Part shown: piece by piece, positions 33,760-45,450 of the stretch | Layout of the letters: each line of letters opens with the position of its first letter | Position numbering within the stretch: position 1 is the first letter of the stretch | Assembly (NCBI GenBank): GCA_032871835.1 | Contig: CM065301.1 | Location: 17,501,291-17,565,290, forward strand | Direction of reading: 5' to 3' | DNA: 64,000 bases | From: Dipteronia dyeriana | Taxonomy: Eukaryota > Streptophyta > Magnoliopsida > Sapindales > Sapindaceae | The notes under the pieces: generated by a model | What the model saw: the letters and a program-made list of their open reading frames with translations, nothing else | Told to the model about the DNA's origin: nothing | Database searches by the model: none | Program-made: the position numbers and the translations under genes

Positions 33760-34964
33760 TAAGACATAATAAATATAGAGAATTTGAAGTTTCAATATTC
33801 AATGAAGAATCAGTTCTACTTGATTGTGAGATTGAATTCTTGTAGCAACAAAATCCAGCAAATCAGTCTTGGCTTTACATCCTGCTTAGACATTAAATAC
33901 TTCAAAACAGCGTGATCTATAAAAATAATGGTTGAAACGCCAATCAAGAATGACCGAAATTTATCCAATGTAAATATCATAGTAAGTAATTATTTCTCAG
34001 TGGTGGTGTAATTTATTTGTGCACAATTCAAAGTTTTACTTGCGTAATAAATCACAAAAGACATACCTTCTCTTCTCTGTCCTAAGACAACTCCAATAGT
34101 AAAATCATCGCATCATACATCAATTCAAAAGGCAAGGACCAATAAGAGGATTGCATGATAGGAGTAGATGTTAAAAGGTTAATTATCTTTTTAAAAGACT
34201 CTCGACACTCTCGTGTCCATTCAAATTTTGCATCTTTTAATAAGAGGTTACAAAGTGGTTTAGATATGACACTGAAATCTTTAATAAATCTCCGATAAAA
34301 TCCTACATGCCCTAAAAATGACTGCACATATTTGACTGTCTGTGGTGGTGGTAACTTCAAAATGACTTTAATTTTTGCCTTACCAACCTCGATTCCTTTT
34401 GATGACACAACATGACCCAAAACAATTCCATATGTGGTCATATAATGACACTTTTCCTAGTTAAGCACAAGTTCTTTTTCTATGCAACGTTTCAAGACTC
34501 TTTCCAAGTTATTTAGAAAATCATCAAAAGAATTCCCAAACACAGTTAAATCATCCATAAAGACCTCTAAACAATGTTCAATCATGTCACTAAAAATGAT
34601 TAGCATGCATCGTTGAAATGTGGCTGGAGCATTATACAAACCAAATGGCATTCTTCTAAATGCAAAGGTTCCAAAAGGACATGTGAATGTGGTCTTTTCT
34701 TGGTCTTCTAATGCAATGGGAATTTGATAGTATCTTGAATAACCATTAAGAAAGAAATAGTAGGGATGTCCTGCTACTCTTTCTAAAATCTGGTCAAGGA
34801 ATGGAAGAGGAAAATTGTTTTATCTAGTGGCATTATTTAATTTTCTATAATCAATGCACATCCGCCAACTAGATGGAACACGAGTTGGAATTAACTCACC
34901 CTTTTCACTTTTAACAACAGTGATTCCATATATTTTTGGCATAACTTATGTAGGACTCACCCAC
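33760..34964 (-). pseudogene. RT and RNase H, Athila-like (minus)
   Basis: RT: PSSWRMCIDYRKLNNATR, DQILERVAGHPYY, FTCPFGTFAFRRMPFGLYNAPATFQRC, active-site box FMDDL (34543-34557 region) with both aspartates kept, GIVLGHVVSSKGIEVGKAKI, and VQSFLGHVGFYRRFIKDFS in 34441-34082. RNase H follows but is decayed by stops and its catalytic residues are not clear. The two best frames are 34651-34457 and 34441-34082, separated by one stop. Confidence 0.85.
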
Positions 34965-36060
34965 TTACTATCAGAGATAGGGTAGATAATTTCCACGTCA
35001 AGTAATTTAAGGACTTTAGTCTTGACAACTTCTTTCATGTGTGGGTCAAGTCTTCTTTGGGGTTGTCAATATGTTTTAGTATTTTCCTCTAAATTTATTC
35101 GATGTGATCAAATCAATAGGTTAATACCTTTCAAATATTTCAAAGTCCAACTAATTACATTCTTTTTTTTTTCTTTAAAACATATAGCAACTTACCTTCT
35201 TGCTCTTTTATGATGTTAGAAGTGATTACCACTGGGTAGGTCTACTCGTCTCCAAGGTACGCATATTTGAGTCCCTCTGGTAAGGGTTTCAAATCTAGTT
35301 GAGGTGCTTTTTCTTTTGGCTCATCATCTTTCTGTTCCAATTCTTCAAAATCTGAAGTGTCCCCTTCTTCTTCGGCAATCTGTAAACAATTATCAAGATG
35401 TGAGCGCATGCATGACTCAAGTGAATTGATCAAACAAACTTCAAATGAGTTAAAAGAATCCTTTTGAACATGATCTTCAACAATGGTTTCAATAATGTCT
35501 ACATCTTCATCTTTATTTTCATCATCAAATGGTTCATTAGATATATTGAAAACATTAAACTTAATTTCCATATTTCCAAAAGACATGTTCATTATTTCAT
35601 TCCTATAATTAATCAAGGCATTAGCAGTAGCTAAAAATAGACTGCCCAATATAACAGGAATTGGTTTGTGCTCATTAACCACAGGCTGTGTTTTCAAGAC
35701 AATAAAATCTACTGGGTATATAAATTTATCGACTTGTACTAACACATCTTCCACTATTCATTTTGGTATTTTAATTGATCTATCAGTAAGACAAAGTGTG
35801 GTTGAAGTCAGTTTTAACTCACACAGTTTAAGTCGCTGATAAACTAAGTATGGGAGCAAATTTACACTAGCACATAGGTCAAGTAAGCATGCTCAATTTT
35901 ACAGTTACCAACTATGCAGGAAATAGTGGGACATCCAGAATCTTTATATTTCAAAACATTTTTGTTGGAAAGAATGGAACTTACCTGTTCAACCATTAAG
36001 GTTTTCTTTGTTACCTGATGCTTCATTTTCACAGTGCACAGATCCTTCAAAAATTTGGCA
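34965..36060 (-). pseudogene. protease and RT linker, Athila-like (minus)
   Basis: MVEQVSSILSNKNVLKYKDSG and CPTISCIVGNCKIEHA lead into the protease active region, where the catalytic Asp-Leu-Gly is degraded and the frame shifts near 35862. Then ASVNLLPYLVYQRL and, in the 170-codon frame 35754-35242, MEDVLVQVDKFIYPVDFIVL, PVILGSLFLATANALI and an acidic linker ending LPEGLKYAYLGDE, typical of Athila-like Pol just before RT. Confidence 0.82.
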
Positions 36061-36512
36061 TAGGAAGGTACCTGTGCACAGATCCTTTAAAATTTAGAAT
36101 ATGAAGGTACCTGTTTGATCACGTCTAACAAAGGTATATTGATCTTTACCTGTTTGAAAATTTCAAAAATCTCTAGGGGATGCTTCGATTTCTATAAATT
36201 TTGAAAAGCTTGAGGAAATGAGAATGTATGTGGGGATTCAATTATTTCTTCGTCAACAGTGATTTCATCAACCCCTTCCTTACCCTTAGAAAATCACTCA
36301 TAATCATTTTTACCAGATTCAAAAATAGGTTTTTCTATGACCTTACTGCTACAAAGAGTGACAATTGATTTGACTTGATCTGGGCGTTGGTTATTGTCAT
36401 AGGAACTTGACTGACTCTTGGGATTTGGTTGTGGTTGAGATGGAAACTTAGGCCCTATTTGATTTTTTGTTTGAAGACTGAACAGTGGTGAATGTTTCTG
36501 AAGACTGAATAG

Positions 36513-36622
36513 TGACTAAAAACTGAAAAACAAGTTTGTTTTTTTTCACTGAAAACTGAAAAACAAGTTTGTTTTTTTCACTGAAAACTGAAAAACATGT
36601 TTGTTTTTTTCACTGAAAACTG
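36513..36622. repeat. 33-bp direct repeats near the Harbinger end
   Basis: Three to four copies of an actgaaaaacaagtttgtttttttc-type unit of about 33 bp, subterminal in the element. Confidence 0.85.
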
Positions 36623-36946
36623 AATATAAATGATAAGTTGTTTGTTTTTTTAAGTTATAAATATCTGAAAATAAATATTTTTACATCTATACCCTTCTAA
36701 CTATTATTTGTTGTATATTTACATTTTAATATATTAAGGACAGCTCTAACATGTAAATTAATTCTAAAATAAATTTATTTAGTTATTAAAAATATTTCAT
36801 ACATTATTCCATTTGTTGAATTACATTAAAAATGAACATAATATTTGATGGTGATACATTCTAAAATTCTCAAGAAATATTAATAAAAACAAAAATTTAA
36901 CTACTACTTGATTTTGACCCAAATAGCATAGGCCGGTGCATCTCAT

Positions 36947-36948
<2 letters not shown>

Positions 36949-36989
<41 letters not shown>
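36949..36989. repeat. (AT)20 microsatellite
   Basis: Uninterrupted AT dinucleotides at the middle of the Harbinger-type element. Confidence 0.97.
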
Positions 36990-36990
<1 letters not shown>

Positions 36991-39271
36991 CTGTTTGTTC
37001 TTCCCAAAATTAACATCTCTCAAAACAAAATCATCATGAAAACCATTCTCCAATTAATTTTTAGAATAAGTGAAAAAGATGTACTCAAACAGTAATATAA
37101 AATTAATAAAACTTATCATCAAATTATGGAAACAAGAAAGAGTTCTTACTGAAATATGCTAGAAAAATATATCACCAATTGTTTTTGTTTTGATGAAATT
37201 AGGTTTTCTGATGTTAAAGTTCTTTACAGTGCGAAGAAAAAAAATATTAATATGATTAAGCTTTAACAAAAACAGAATTGGAAATATACAAATTAGTGAG
37301 GATAGTTTTGGAAGTAAAAGTTTGTAATTAATTCTACTGGATTTCTGTTAAGTGAAAAGTGGAAAAAATTCATTTTTTTAAAAAAGTGGTTTTAATGGCT
37401 TGTTAAGTGATTTTAGCACTTATAAAATCAAATAAAACAGCTGAATGAAGCACATTAAGTGTCATTCAGTGTTAAGTTAAAAAATCAAACAAGGTCTTAC
37501 CTTTTTCGTGTGTGGTGAGTGTAGAGGAAATCTTTGCCAAAGTATCTTTAACATCTATCAAGGTTTGTGTAGTTTGGCTGTTAATGGCTTATTGCTTCTC
37601 AATGAATGAGTGAAAAGTGTCTTCAAGGTTTTTCCTAGATGGTGGGACATAAGGTTCATAACCTTGAGGGTTTTGGAAATTCTGGTGTGTTTATGGATGT
37701 GATGGACCTGGTGGTTGTGAAGACGTGGCTTGATTGTTGTTCCTCTAACTAAAGTTTGGATGATTTCTCCAACCAGGATTGTAGGTTTGTGAGTATGGGT
37801 TGGAATTTGGCTTGTTGAAAGTGTGCGAAGCATTGGCTTATTCATGAAGGAAATCTTTTAAGGCTGGTAAAGTTGGGCAATTATGAGTGATATGATCATC
37901 ATAATCACATACATGGCATGCAATTTCTTGTACATATTTTACATGTTCACTCTTTTTAGTTTCTAAAGCTTCAACTTTCCTAGCCAGGGATGCAAATCTA
38001 GCTTGAAGGTCATGGTCTTCCCTAAGTTTGTAAATGCCTCGACTATATAGAGATGGTTGTGGTTTGCTCATGGACTCATAGGAACTAATAGTGTCCAAAT
38101 TTTAAGCATTTTCAGCTATGTGATCAAGATAGTCAAGTGCTTCTTCGAGATTTTTGTCCCTGAACTCCCTATTACACATCATCTCAATGACTTGTCTACT
38201 TTGGGGTGTAAGTCCCTCATAGAAATATGACATTATCCTCCATGTTTCAAATCTGTGATGTTGATAGACGTTTATCAACTCGTTGAACCTATCCCAACAT
38301 TGGTAAAGTGTTTCCCTAGGTTTTTGGGTAAATGAAGTGATTTGCCTCTTAAGAGAGTTTGTTCAATGAGGTGAGAAAAAATTATTTAAGAACTGTTGTT
38401 ACATGTCATTCCAAATTTGGATTGAGCCTGACCTAAGGTTTTGTAATCAAGTTTTAGCTTTATCTTTTAAGGAAAAAGAGAAAAACATAAGCCTGATTAT
38501 ATCCATGCTAACATTTTGGTTAGTACAAGTGTTACAGACTTCCTTAAACTCCTAAGATGCAAATATGAGTTTTCAGATTTAAGACTGTGAAAATTGGGTA
38601 AAAGTTGAATGATTACCGGTTTAAAATTAAAGTGTGCTGCATTTTGTGGGAAAGCTATGCATGAATGTGCTCAAGTGTGTCTGGGGTTCATGTAGTCTCT
38701 AAGAATTCTAGGTGGATTTTGCTTATTGTGTTAGTCATGGTCAACATAAAGTGGATGGTTGCTGTGTTGAGACATGTTGTCAAGGTTGTCTAAAAGATTC
38801 TCTGCTTGGTTTCCTGGTGGACGTCTAAGTGAGAGTTCAGCCATGTTGTTGGTGAATGTGGATGATCGTGATCTCTTAATTAATCTACCGTTAGATGCTT
38901 GAGACCAACGTCACATGCAAATTTAATGAGGGTTCATGGAGGAAAAATACACAAAAACGAAGAAAATAAAAGAAAAGGTGATGAAAATAACTAAGATGCA
39001 AAATTTTAAGGGTGTAAATGCAAATATACATAAATATTGGGGTGACAGTGTAAATGCCTATAAATCTAGGGATTAAAGTGAAAAAATAAGAGATAAGGGA
39101 CTGACATGCAAAATGAAAAGTAAAATGACCTATATGCAAATACAAACTAGATCTAGGTTAGAATGCAAAATTGAATACAAAATCAGAACAAAGAAAATTA
39201 GAGAGAAAAAAGCAGAAAAATAAAAATAAAATTGAAAAGAAATTACCTCTACAAAGAAATCGCAAACTTAC

Positions 39272-39289
39272 CTCACCGGCAGCGGCGCC
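39272..39289 (-). other. Primer-binding site, tRNA-Asp type
   Basis: The minus strand reads TGGCGCCGCTGCCGGTGA, six bases inside the LTR. It matches the complement of tRNA-Asp 3' end with two mismatches. Confidence 0.82.
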
Positions 39290-39875
39290 AAAAACTTGAC
39301 TCATCCTAAAGAAGTGTTCATTCTCTCAAGTATAAGAATGTCAAAGTAATAAATTAATCGGTAAGACTAGATCGAACCATGGGAAGGTTTTTCACTTGTT
39401 CTTGTATAATTATTTATCCAGATTAATTACTAAGCTTGTTATAAAAATGTAAATCAATTAATATTAAAACTAGGGCTAAGGAATCCACTGTTGGTAATTC
39501 GAATATGATCCAATTATTAATGTTTAGTCCAGATTAATGGGAGGGTATTCCACTCTACTGACCACTATTTGATAGATATGGGTAAAGTACCCATTATGCC
39601 AAACAACATCTGTCTGTCTACAATGAGTCAAAAACTCCATAAAAATCAGACGGGAGAAAGCAAAAAAAATAATAATAAACTTACCAAAATTGGATCATTT
39701 TTTCCATACCAACAATATCACCTTTGACCCAAGCTATATTAAATTAACCAGACATAATTTAACAAGAAAATAGCTATTTTATTTAAACTGAGAATTTAAG
39801 AACATTAGAGAGAGAATTTCATAAATCTAAGGTCAGATTTAGATTTAGGATGTCCAAATTAAGGGGGGAGATCCC

Positions 39876-39884
39876 CTATTTATA
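39876..39884 (-). promoter_or_regulatory. TATA box of Athila-like LTR
   Basis: TATAAATAG on the minus strand, followed by sequence consistent with the R region. It lies about 60-70 bp downstream of the AGTGAATAG-rich U3 segment. Confidence 0.55.
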
Positions 39885-39949
39885 CAAAATACGGATAAAA
39901 ATTGACAATCGGATGAATTTAGAATGGAGCGTCTAGATTTCATCACGTC

Positions 39950-40215
39950 ATCAGTGAATAGTGAACAATGAATAGTGAATAGTAACCATGTTTGTGAAAG
40001 TCAACAGTAAACAGTGCATCGGCTTCTAGAATATGATTCCCTGCAGCACATGTACGGTGCATTCACAATTCGGGCCAATAGAAATGTGTCATGTCATCAG
40101 TCAATAGACAAAGTCCACAGTCTTCTAGAATGTGATTCCTCGCAGTCACGTGTACGGTACACTCACAATTCGGTCCAATAGGAATGTGCCATGTCATCAG
40201 ACACATTGAAAGTCA
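39950..40215. repeat. 99-bp direct repeats in LTR U3
   Basis: cttctagaat...gtcatgtcatcag occurs at 40023 and 40122 (99 bp apart), with a diverged third unit to the left containing reiterated GTGAATAGTGAA. The units lie upstream of the TATA box. Confidence 0.8.
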
Positions 40216-40502
40216 ACTCTGTACAGTGAATAGTCAAAATTATAAAAATACCCTTCATGGTCTTCCTAGGGTTTTTGACGTTCTGTACTTGAAAATTATA
40301 TTTGTTTTACCAGCTGACTTCTCCATAATTCTAAATTGACCATATTACCTCTGAAATATATAGAAAATACATTGAATACTACACAACATATTTATTTATG
40401 CGAGCGAACGAAATTATGTCTAAATTGGGGAATTAATCATATTGGAAGTGTAAAATGATGATATTATCCCTTAGTAAACATACACTTTTCAGTGTTAATC
40501 AA

Positions 40503-41475
40503 CCATACTTCTTGGGTTTCAATTTGTTGCAAGTACCAACTGGAAACCTCTATTTGTCTAAGAAAACCATCACTGAATCTCCCTCCTCAAACACCTTTTG
40601 ACGCATATGCTTGTGTGCAGCTGCCTTGTATTTAGCATTAGTTTCTTCCAGTTTTTGTCTCACCTCTGTTTGCACCGCTTAAGCCTGAGTAGCCATGTTT
40701 TCTGTAGCAACACTAACTCCCGAACCCTTTGGTAAACGAATTAAATCTATAGTGTGCCTTGGTGACGACTCATATGTCACAGCAAAAGGGGATTTCCCGG
40801 TGGCACTATACACAGCAATGTTGCAGGCAAACTCAGCTTAAGGTAATGCATGATCCCACTGTTTCGGCTCATCTCTGCAAACACAACAAACCAAATTTCC
40901 CAAGGTCATATTCATCACTTCTGTTTGTGTGTGTGCGGTAGTACTACATTTCAGAGACGTATTAAACATCTTTCACAAGGTCACCCAGAAATGGCTAAGG
41001 AATTTTGTGTCAAGATCAGAAGTAATTGACTGCAGCTCTCCATATAGTGAGACCACTCTCTAAAGAATAGTCGGGCAATATGTGAAGCATCAGAGGTCCT
41101 CTGGCAATAGATGAGGTGACCCATTTTTTAGAACCTGTCAATCACCATAAAAATCAAATCTACTCCTCGGTGGGTACGAGGTAGCCTCAATATAATATCC
41201 ATAGACAAGTCCTCCCAAATATTGTTAGGAACATGCAAAGGTATATAAAGACCAGTATTTTATAACTGACCTTTAGACACCTGACAAGTGTAACACCTCT
41301 GCACAAAATTTCCAACATGTTGTTTTAGTTGCAGCAAGAAGTACCACTCCTTTAAGCTAGCCACTGTTTTGGCTCGACCCAAGTGTCCACTCAATTCACC
41401 TAGGAATTCACAAACGGTTACCACGTGACGGATACTCATCACTCTCATGAAAATCACTGGCATGCTGCTTCTCAA
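40503..41475 (-). pseudogene. integrase, CRM-like
   Basis: The zinc-finger region is in the 71-codon frame 41475-41260: [42 protein letters not shown] (the HHCC pattern is decayed at the first His). Core motifs are across stops. C-terminal: [24 protein letters not shown] near 40870-40800, then KVFEEGDSVMVFL near 40620-40570. The reading stops at the insertion point of the Athila-like LTR. Confidence 0.8.
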
Positions 41476-41549
41476 TACACTTTAGCCAGATTTCCTTGAA
41501 GTCTTTATCCTCCCCATACAATTCCTTCAAATAATCAAACTCAACAATC

Positions 41550-42310
41550 TAATGAGCCAGGGTCACGAGCAGGGTGGCATGATAGCTCAACGCATCAGCA
41601 ACTCGGTTCAATGCCCCTGACTTATGCTTAATAACAAAAGGAAATTTCTGAAGGAAAGTGGCCCACCTGGCATGCATGTTGTTCAAGTTCTTCTGACTTT
41701 TAATAAACTTTAAAGCTTGATGATCGGTGTATAAGACAAACTCCCTCTATACTAGGTAGTGTTCCCAGTACTTCAAGGCTCGGACTACTACGTAGAACTC
41801 CTGATCATAAGTACTCAATTTATAGAGAGTTTCACTTAATTTCTCACTAAAGAAAGGTACTTGTCGCTTTTCTTGGGACATCACAACACTAATTCCTACA
41901 CCACTAGCATTGCACTCAACTTCAAATATCGTCTCAAAACTATTCAGAGCTAGTACCAGCACAGTACATAATTTCTCCTTAACTAATGTGAAACCCATCT
42001 CTACCTCTTCTCCTTACTGGAACCAACATTTCTTCATGCATTCTGTTATCGGTGCCATGACAGTGCTAAAATTCTAAATAAATCGACGGTAGAAAGTGGC
42101 TAAACTATGAAAGGTATGAACTTCACTCACAATTTTAGGTGTGGGCCATTCTCGAATAGCTCGAACCTTCTCCTCATCTACATGAATCCCCTCTAAACTC
42201 ACCACATAACCTAAAAACAACAAGCTGGTGGTCATAAAATTGCACCTTTTGAGATTGAGAAACATTTGATTCTCCTGTAAAACCTTTAACACCTCTTGCA
42301 ACTGATACAC
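41550..42310 (-). pseudogene. RT C-terminus and RNase H, CRM-like
   Basis: RT thumb in 42310-42074: NLKRCNFMTTSLLFLGYVVSLEGIHVDEEKVRAI (gypsy 'FLG..VS..G' motif). After a stop, RNase H in 41998-41747: [32 protein letters not shown], where the catalytic Asp of 'CDAS' reads CNAS, then [22 protein letters not shown], and further TDHQALKFI in the next frame. The changed CNAS would remove a catalytic residue. Confidence 0.82.
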
Positions 42311-42319
42311 GTGCTCTTC

Positions 42320-42713
42320 TTCAGTCCTACTGTAGATAAGAATTTCATCAAAATAAACAACAACAAATTTTCAAAACAAAAGACCTCAATACCTGATTCA
42401 TCACCCACATAAAAGTACTAGGCATATTTGATAGACCGAACGGCATGACCAACCACTCATACAAACCATTCTTGCTCTTGAACGCTGTCTTCCATTCATC
42501 CCCATGCCTGACCCAAATTTGGTGATACCTACAGCATAGATCAATCTTTGAAAATAGCTTTGAACCCTCTAGTTGATCCAACATGTCATTTAGCTGGGGA
42601 ATCAAAAATTGGTACTTGACAGTTATCTTGTTGATAGCTCGGTTGATCACGCACATGCATCTACTTCCATCCTTCTTTGGTGTTAGCAACGCAGGAACTG
42701 CACATGAACTCAT
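42320..42713 (-). pseudogene. RT core, CRM-like, active site YFDE
   Basis: The 121-codon frame 42713-42348 begins [16 protein letters not shown], followed by [24 protein letters not shown] and [15 protein letters not shown]. The active-site segment lies just beyond, after a one-base frameshift, and reads [10 protein letters not shown] instead of the usual VYFDD. The second catalytic Asp is therefore Glu. Confidence 0.85.
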
Positions 42714-43191
42714 GCTCTCACATATAAAACCCTTCTAAAATAACTTTTCTATTTTCTCCCGTAGAATTTCATTCTCCTTTGGACTCATTCGGTAATGTGC
42801 CAAATTAAGCAAACTCACCCTAAGTACAAGGTCTATATGGTGCTAAATGTCTCTCAAGAGAGGTAAATTGTTAGGCAAATCCTCAGAAGTAATGTATCTG
42901 AATTCATCTGCCAGCGGCTATATTTTCTTAGGAACAATTACCGCTGGTGTTTCTTTCCCCTCTACCACAAGAGCTTTAACCATCAAAGCATAAACCTCTT
43001 GTGCACTCTTAACATCTGTCACAAATTTTGTGTCGGATCTGGTCACAGTTAGAAATGTTTGTTTCTCTACTTCAGAAGGCTTGTTAGGCACTGTCTGATG
43101 TTTGGAAGGAGCTATAGCAATTTTTATGTGATCCCTAGGTAAACAAATAAGTGTTATCTCGACCCATATAGTTAATATCAATATCGTACTG

Positions 43192-43518
43192 CTATGACCG
43201 ACCCAACAACACATGGCTAGCATCCATATCAATCACATCACAAACTACCTCCTCTTTATATACTTTACCAATATAAATAGGAACACGACAAATCTTAGTT
43301 ACCTTTACTGTTGGTCCTTTCTTGATCCTGCCAATAGTATACGGATTAAGATGCTTCTCGGTTGGTAATTTCAGATGTTCCACTAACCTCTTTGTAATAA
43401 AGTTCTCATAACTTTCACTGTCCATGATCAGGTCACAGACTTTCTGACTGATTATGCAGTAAGAACAAAATATATTATTACGCTGACTGGAGTCCTTTTG
43501 CTTTGGTGCATACAACAC
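43192..43518 (-). pseudogene. protease, CRM-like
   Basis: A 108-codon frame: a fold resembling gypsy proteases, with [22 protein letters not shown] in place of the usual I-D-S/T-G-S active site, then [35 protein letters not shown] and [10 protein letters not shown]. The catalytic Asp-Ser-Gly reads Asp-Ser-Glu, so it is probably inactive. Confidence 0.78.
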
Positions 43519-43639
43519 CCGTTACACCACACAATTAACCCGCTCTCCATATTCTTCTGTGAATTCTGCCCCCTCATACAAATCACCTTCTTCTTCTTCA
43601 TCCTTAAGAGCGTTTGGGCTTCATTCTCCTTTTTTCACC

Positions 43640-44682
43640 TAATATACTGGCCTAGAGCGATAAAGACATGCATTTGAATGATGACCAGTTTTCCTAAGTC
43701 TGTAACAAATCCCCAATGTAGGTCTAGCATAGGGATTTGGATTCAGATTCGGATTTTTGGGTACGTTCTTGTTGGCTGGGGCTATTGTTTAATTGTTACT
43801 GCTACCCTTTTCTCCACTTGCACTTTTATGTTGGCTCGGCAGACCCGATAATTGTACACCCTTGTCCTTGTTAGAAAATAGTGAATCAGGAGTGTTTTTC
43901 CAAAATCCAAGGTTTCTACCCATGCGTTCCATCAACTCAGCCTTTAACGCCATGTTACGTGCTTCATCCACAGTCCAAAATACTTGCAATCCGATATTAT
44001 TTCGGAGCGATGGCTTCAATCCATTAAGATATCTGGCTACGCATTGTCCCTCTATTTCACTCAAATTATTTTGTTCTGAAAGCCTAGAAATTTTTTCCAT
44101 GTAATGAAACTACAAACAATTCTGAAGCAACTGGAATAAAAATTGCTCTTAGTCCAGTGGTAGAAACCTACCCTTCATAAACTGCTTCATTCTGTGCCAG
44201 GTTCTTACAAGTGCCTTTCCCTACCGCTGACGGTTCTTCTGCAACTGATCCCACCAGACCACAGTACCTTATTTGAATCTAAAAGCGATAAACCTCACCA
44301 TCTTCTCTTCTAGAATCTCCATCATCTCTAAGAACCACTCTACTTTTGTGAGCCAATCAAGAAAATCCTCTATAAGCAGATTCCCAATAAAGCTTGGAAG
44401 ATCTGCCTTCAATCGGTAATCATCAAGCTCTCTCTGTCTTCTTGCGAGTTGAACTACTCCAAGCCCCTATCAATTTCATCTTCTGAATAATCCTCGCTAT
44501 CCGATTGACGATGAGGAGGATGTCTTCGGTCATTAGGTTGGCCTCAGGCAAATCCTTCAGCACGTGTCATGTCTTAACCTGACAAGCAGCTCACGGATCT
44601 CCACCATCAGTTATCGTTGCTCATCCACCGCCGCTCACAAGGCCTCTACACCATGATCACCGCCATAGGGTTTCTGCCTCAT
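43640..44682 (-). pseudogene. gag, CRM-like
   Basis: ATG at 44682. Capsid motifs: [43 protein letters not shown], then the 103-codon frame 44100-43789 with GQCVARYLNGLKPSLRNNIGL and EARNMALKAELMER. A knuckle near 43720-43670 reads CYRLRKTGHHSNAC, its second Cys changed. Multiple stops. Confidence 0.8.
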
Positions 44683-44711
44683 GCTCTGTTAGTTGTCATC
44701 GAGATCGGCAA

Positions 44712-44729
44712 ATCCATGTTCTGATACCA
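44712..44729 (-). other. Primer-binding site, tRNA-iMet type
   Basis: The minus strand reads TGGTATCAGAACATGG, matching plant initiator tRNA-Met complement over its first ten bases (the usual form is TGGTATCAGAGC). Confidence 0.8.
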
Positions 44730-44731
44730 AT

Positions 44732-45266
44732 TGACGCTGCAGAAAACTCAAAAAGAATAAAACCAATGTGTATATTCCGTGTCAAACTAGAATCCAACAG
44801 AAATAAAGAGAAACGAACTCTGAAAATTTTATTGAATCAAAAGTAATGAGCTTTTCGACTTACGAGACTATTTAAAATGATTAAACCCTAACCCGAATTC
44901 TTATTGGACAAGAAACAGGATTACATAACAAAAGTTGTCAAAAATAGCAAAAGTTACCAAAAATAGTGATATTACGATAGTTGCAAAACTAAAAGATACT
45001 AAGGACAATAAACAAGCCAGAATTGATGGCAAACGACTCTTACTTGTCAAAGTCAACTTATGGCTTAAAAGGAAAGTTTCCTAAAATAGCAAAAGCTGTA
45101 ATTATGGACCCTAGATGATGGAATTTGTCCAAAAAAGGACGTGTCTCACCGCCGAAGGATGTGACTTGAAAACATCTCGTCGATTCGCTTCAGGTGAAGT
45201 CACTTAACCTTGAATTTAGGATGGTCCCTAAAAGCCTTGTAAGAGTCAGCTACATATTCTACATCA
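44732..45266 (-). repeat. 5' LTR of CRM-like element
   Basis: On the minus strand it begins TGATGTAGAAT (45266) and ends GCAGCGTCA (44732); 535 bp. TGATGT starts are usual for chromoviruses. The outer limit rests on the TG dinucleotide and on the change to Athila-like LTR sequence at 45267. Confidence 0.7.
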
Positions 45267-45450
45267 ACTTCTTTTATTTATTTATTTTCTTTAGTTAATT
45301 CAAATCTAAAGTCTCAACATTCGATTGTTCAAATAAAGTAATGGGTTAATTATAATCGGTAGTTAATAAATTAACCACTCTTCGTGTGAACGATACTATA
45401 CTTACTTATAAACTATTGTTTGACTCGTACACTTACGAAATCTTCCAATA
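45267..45450 (+). repeat. Athila-type LTR fragment
   Basis: It ends CTCGTACACTTACGAAATC TTCCAATATCA, closely similar to the LTR end at 30301-30327 (TTCGTGCACTTGCGAAATC). It is cut on the left by the CRM-like LTR and on the right by LINE coding sequence. Confidence 0.6.

Larger units (their letters stand above)
36451..37496. mobile_element. Harbinger-type non-autonomous element
   Basis: 1046 bp, flanked by TTA on both sides (36448-36450 and 37497-37499). Terminal inverted repeats: GGCCCTATTTGATTTTTT at the left, and the complement of the right end reads GACCTTGTTTGATTTTTT. TTA duplication plus GGC/GAC-C-TTGTTTG-like ends is the PIF/Harbinger pattern. There is no transposase frame. It contains a 33-bp direct repeat (36513-36622) and an (AT)n tract (36949-36989). 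Confidence 0.88.
36061..38844 (-). pseudogene. gag of Athila-like element (minus), split by Harbinger
   Basis: It starts at the ATG at 38844 (MAELSLRRPPGNQAENLLDN). Capsid motifs are decayed (HFNFKPVIIQLLPNF). The knuckle CHVCDYDDHITHNC (near 37925-37885) lies in the 86-codon frame 38098-37838, preceded by a coiled coil. Then a Pro/Asn/Gln-rich tail is interrupted at 37499-36448 by a 1046-bp element. Across that gap the reading frame of the tail continues if one copy of TTA is kept. Confidence 0.8.
33700..40501 (-). mobile_element. Athila-like Ty3/gypsy element, minus, 3' truncated
   Basis: Right to left: LTR (40501-39296), tRNA-Asp primer site, gag, protease, RT and RNase H, fading out near 33700. 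No integrase or 3' LTR. The LTR abuts chromovirus integrase sequence at about 40502, so this element inserted into the chromovirus. A Harbinger-type element sits inside gag (36451-37496). Confidence 0.82.
39296..40501 (-). repeat. 5' LTR of Athila-like element
   Basis: The right limit is inferred: TG (minus strand, at 40501) is adjacent to the point where chromovirus integrase coding is cut. The left limit is fixed by the primer site. The length would be 1206 bp. It has TATAAATAG (minus) at 39876-39884 and a 99-bp direct repeat around 40022-40210. No partner LTR is in the window, so the limits are approximate. Confidence 0.65.
40502..45266 (-). mobile_element. Chromovirus (CRM-like) Ty3/gypsy element, 3' truncated
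   Basis: Right to left: LTR (45266-44732), tRNA-iMet primer site, gag, protease, RT, RNase H, integrase, cut at 40502 by the Athila-like LTR before the end of integrase. RT and integrase motifs resemble the CRM clade of chromoviruses. Whether a C-terminal chromodomain or CR motif existed cannot be seen. Stops occur in all domains. Confidence 0.85.
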
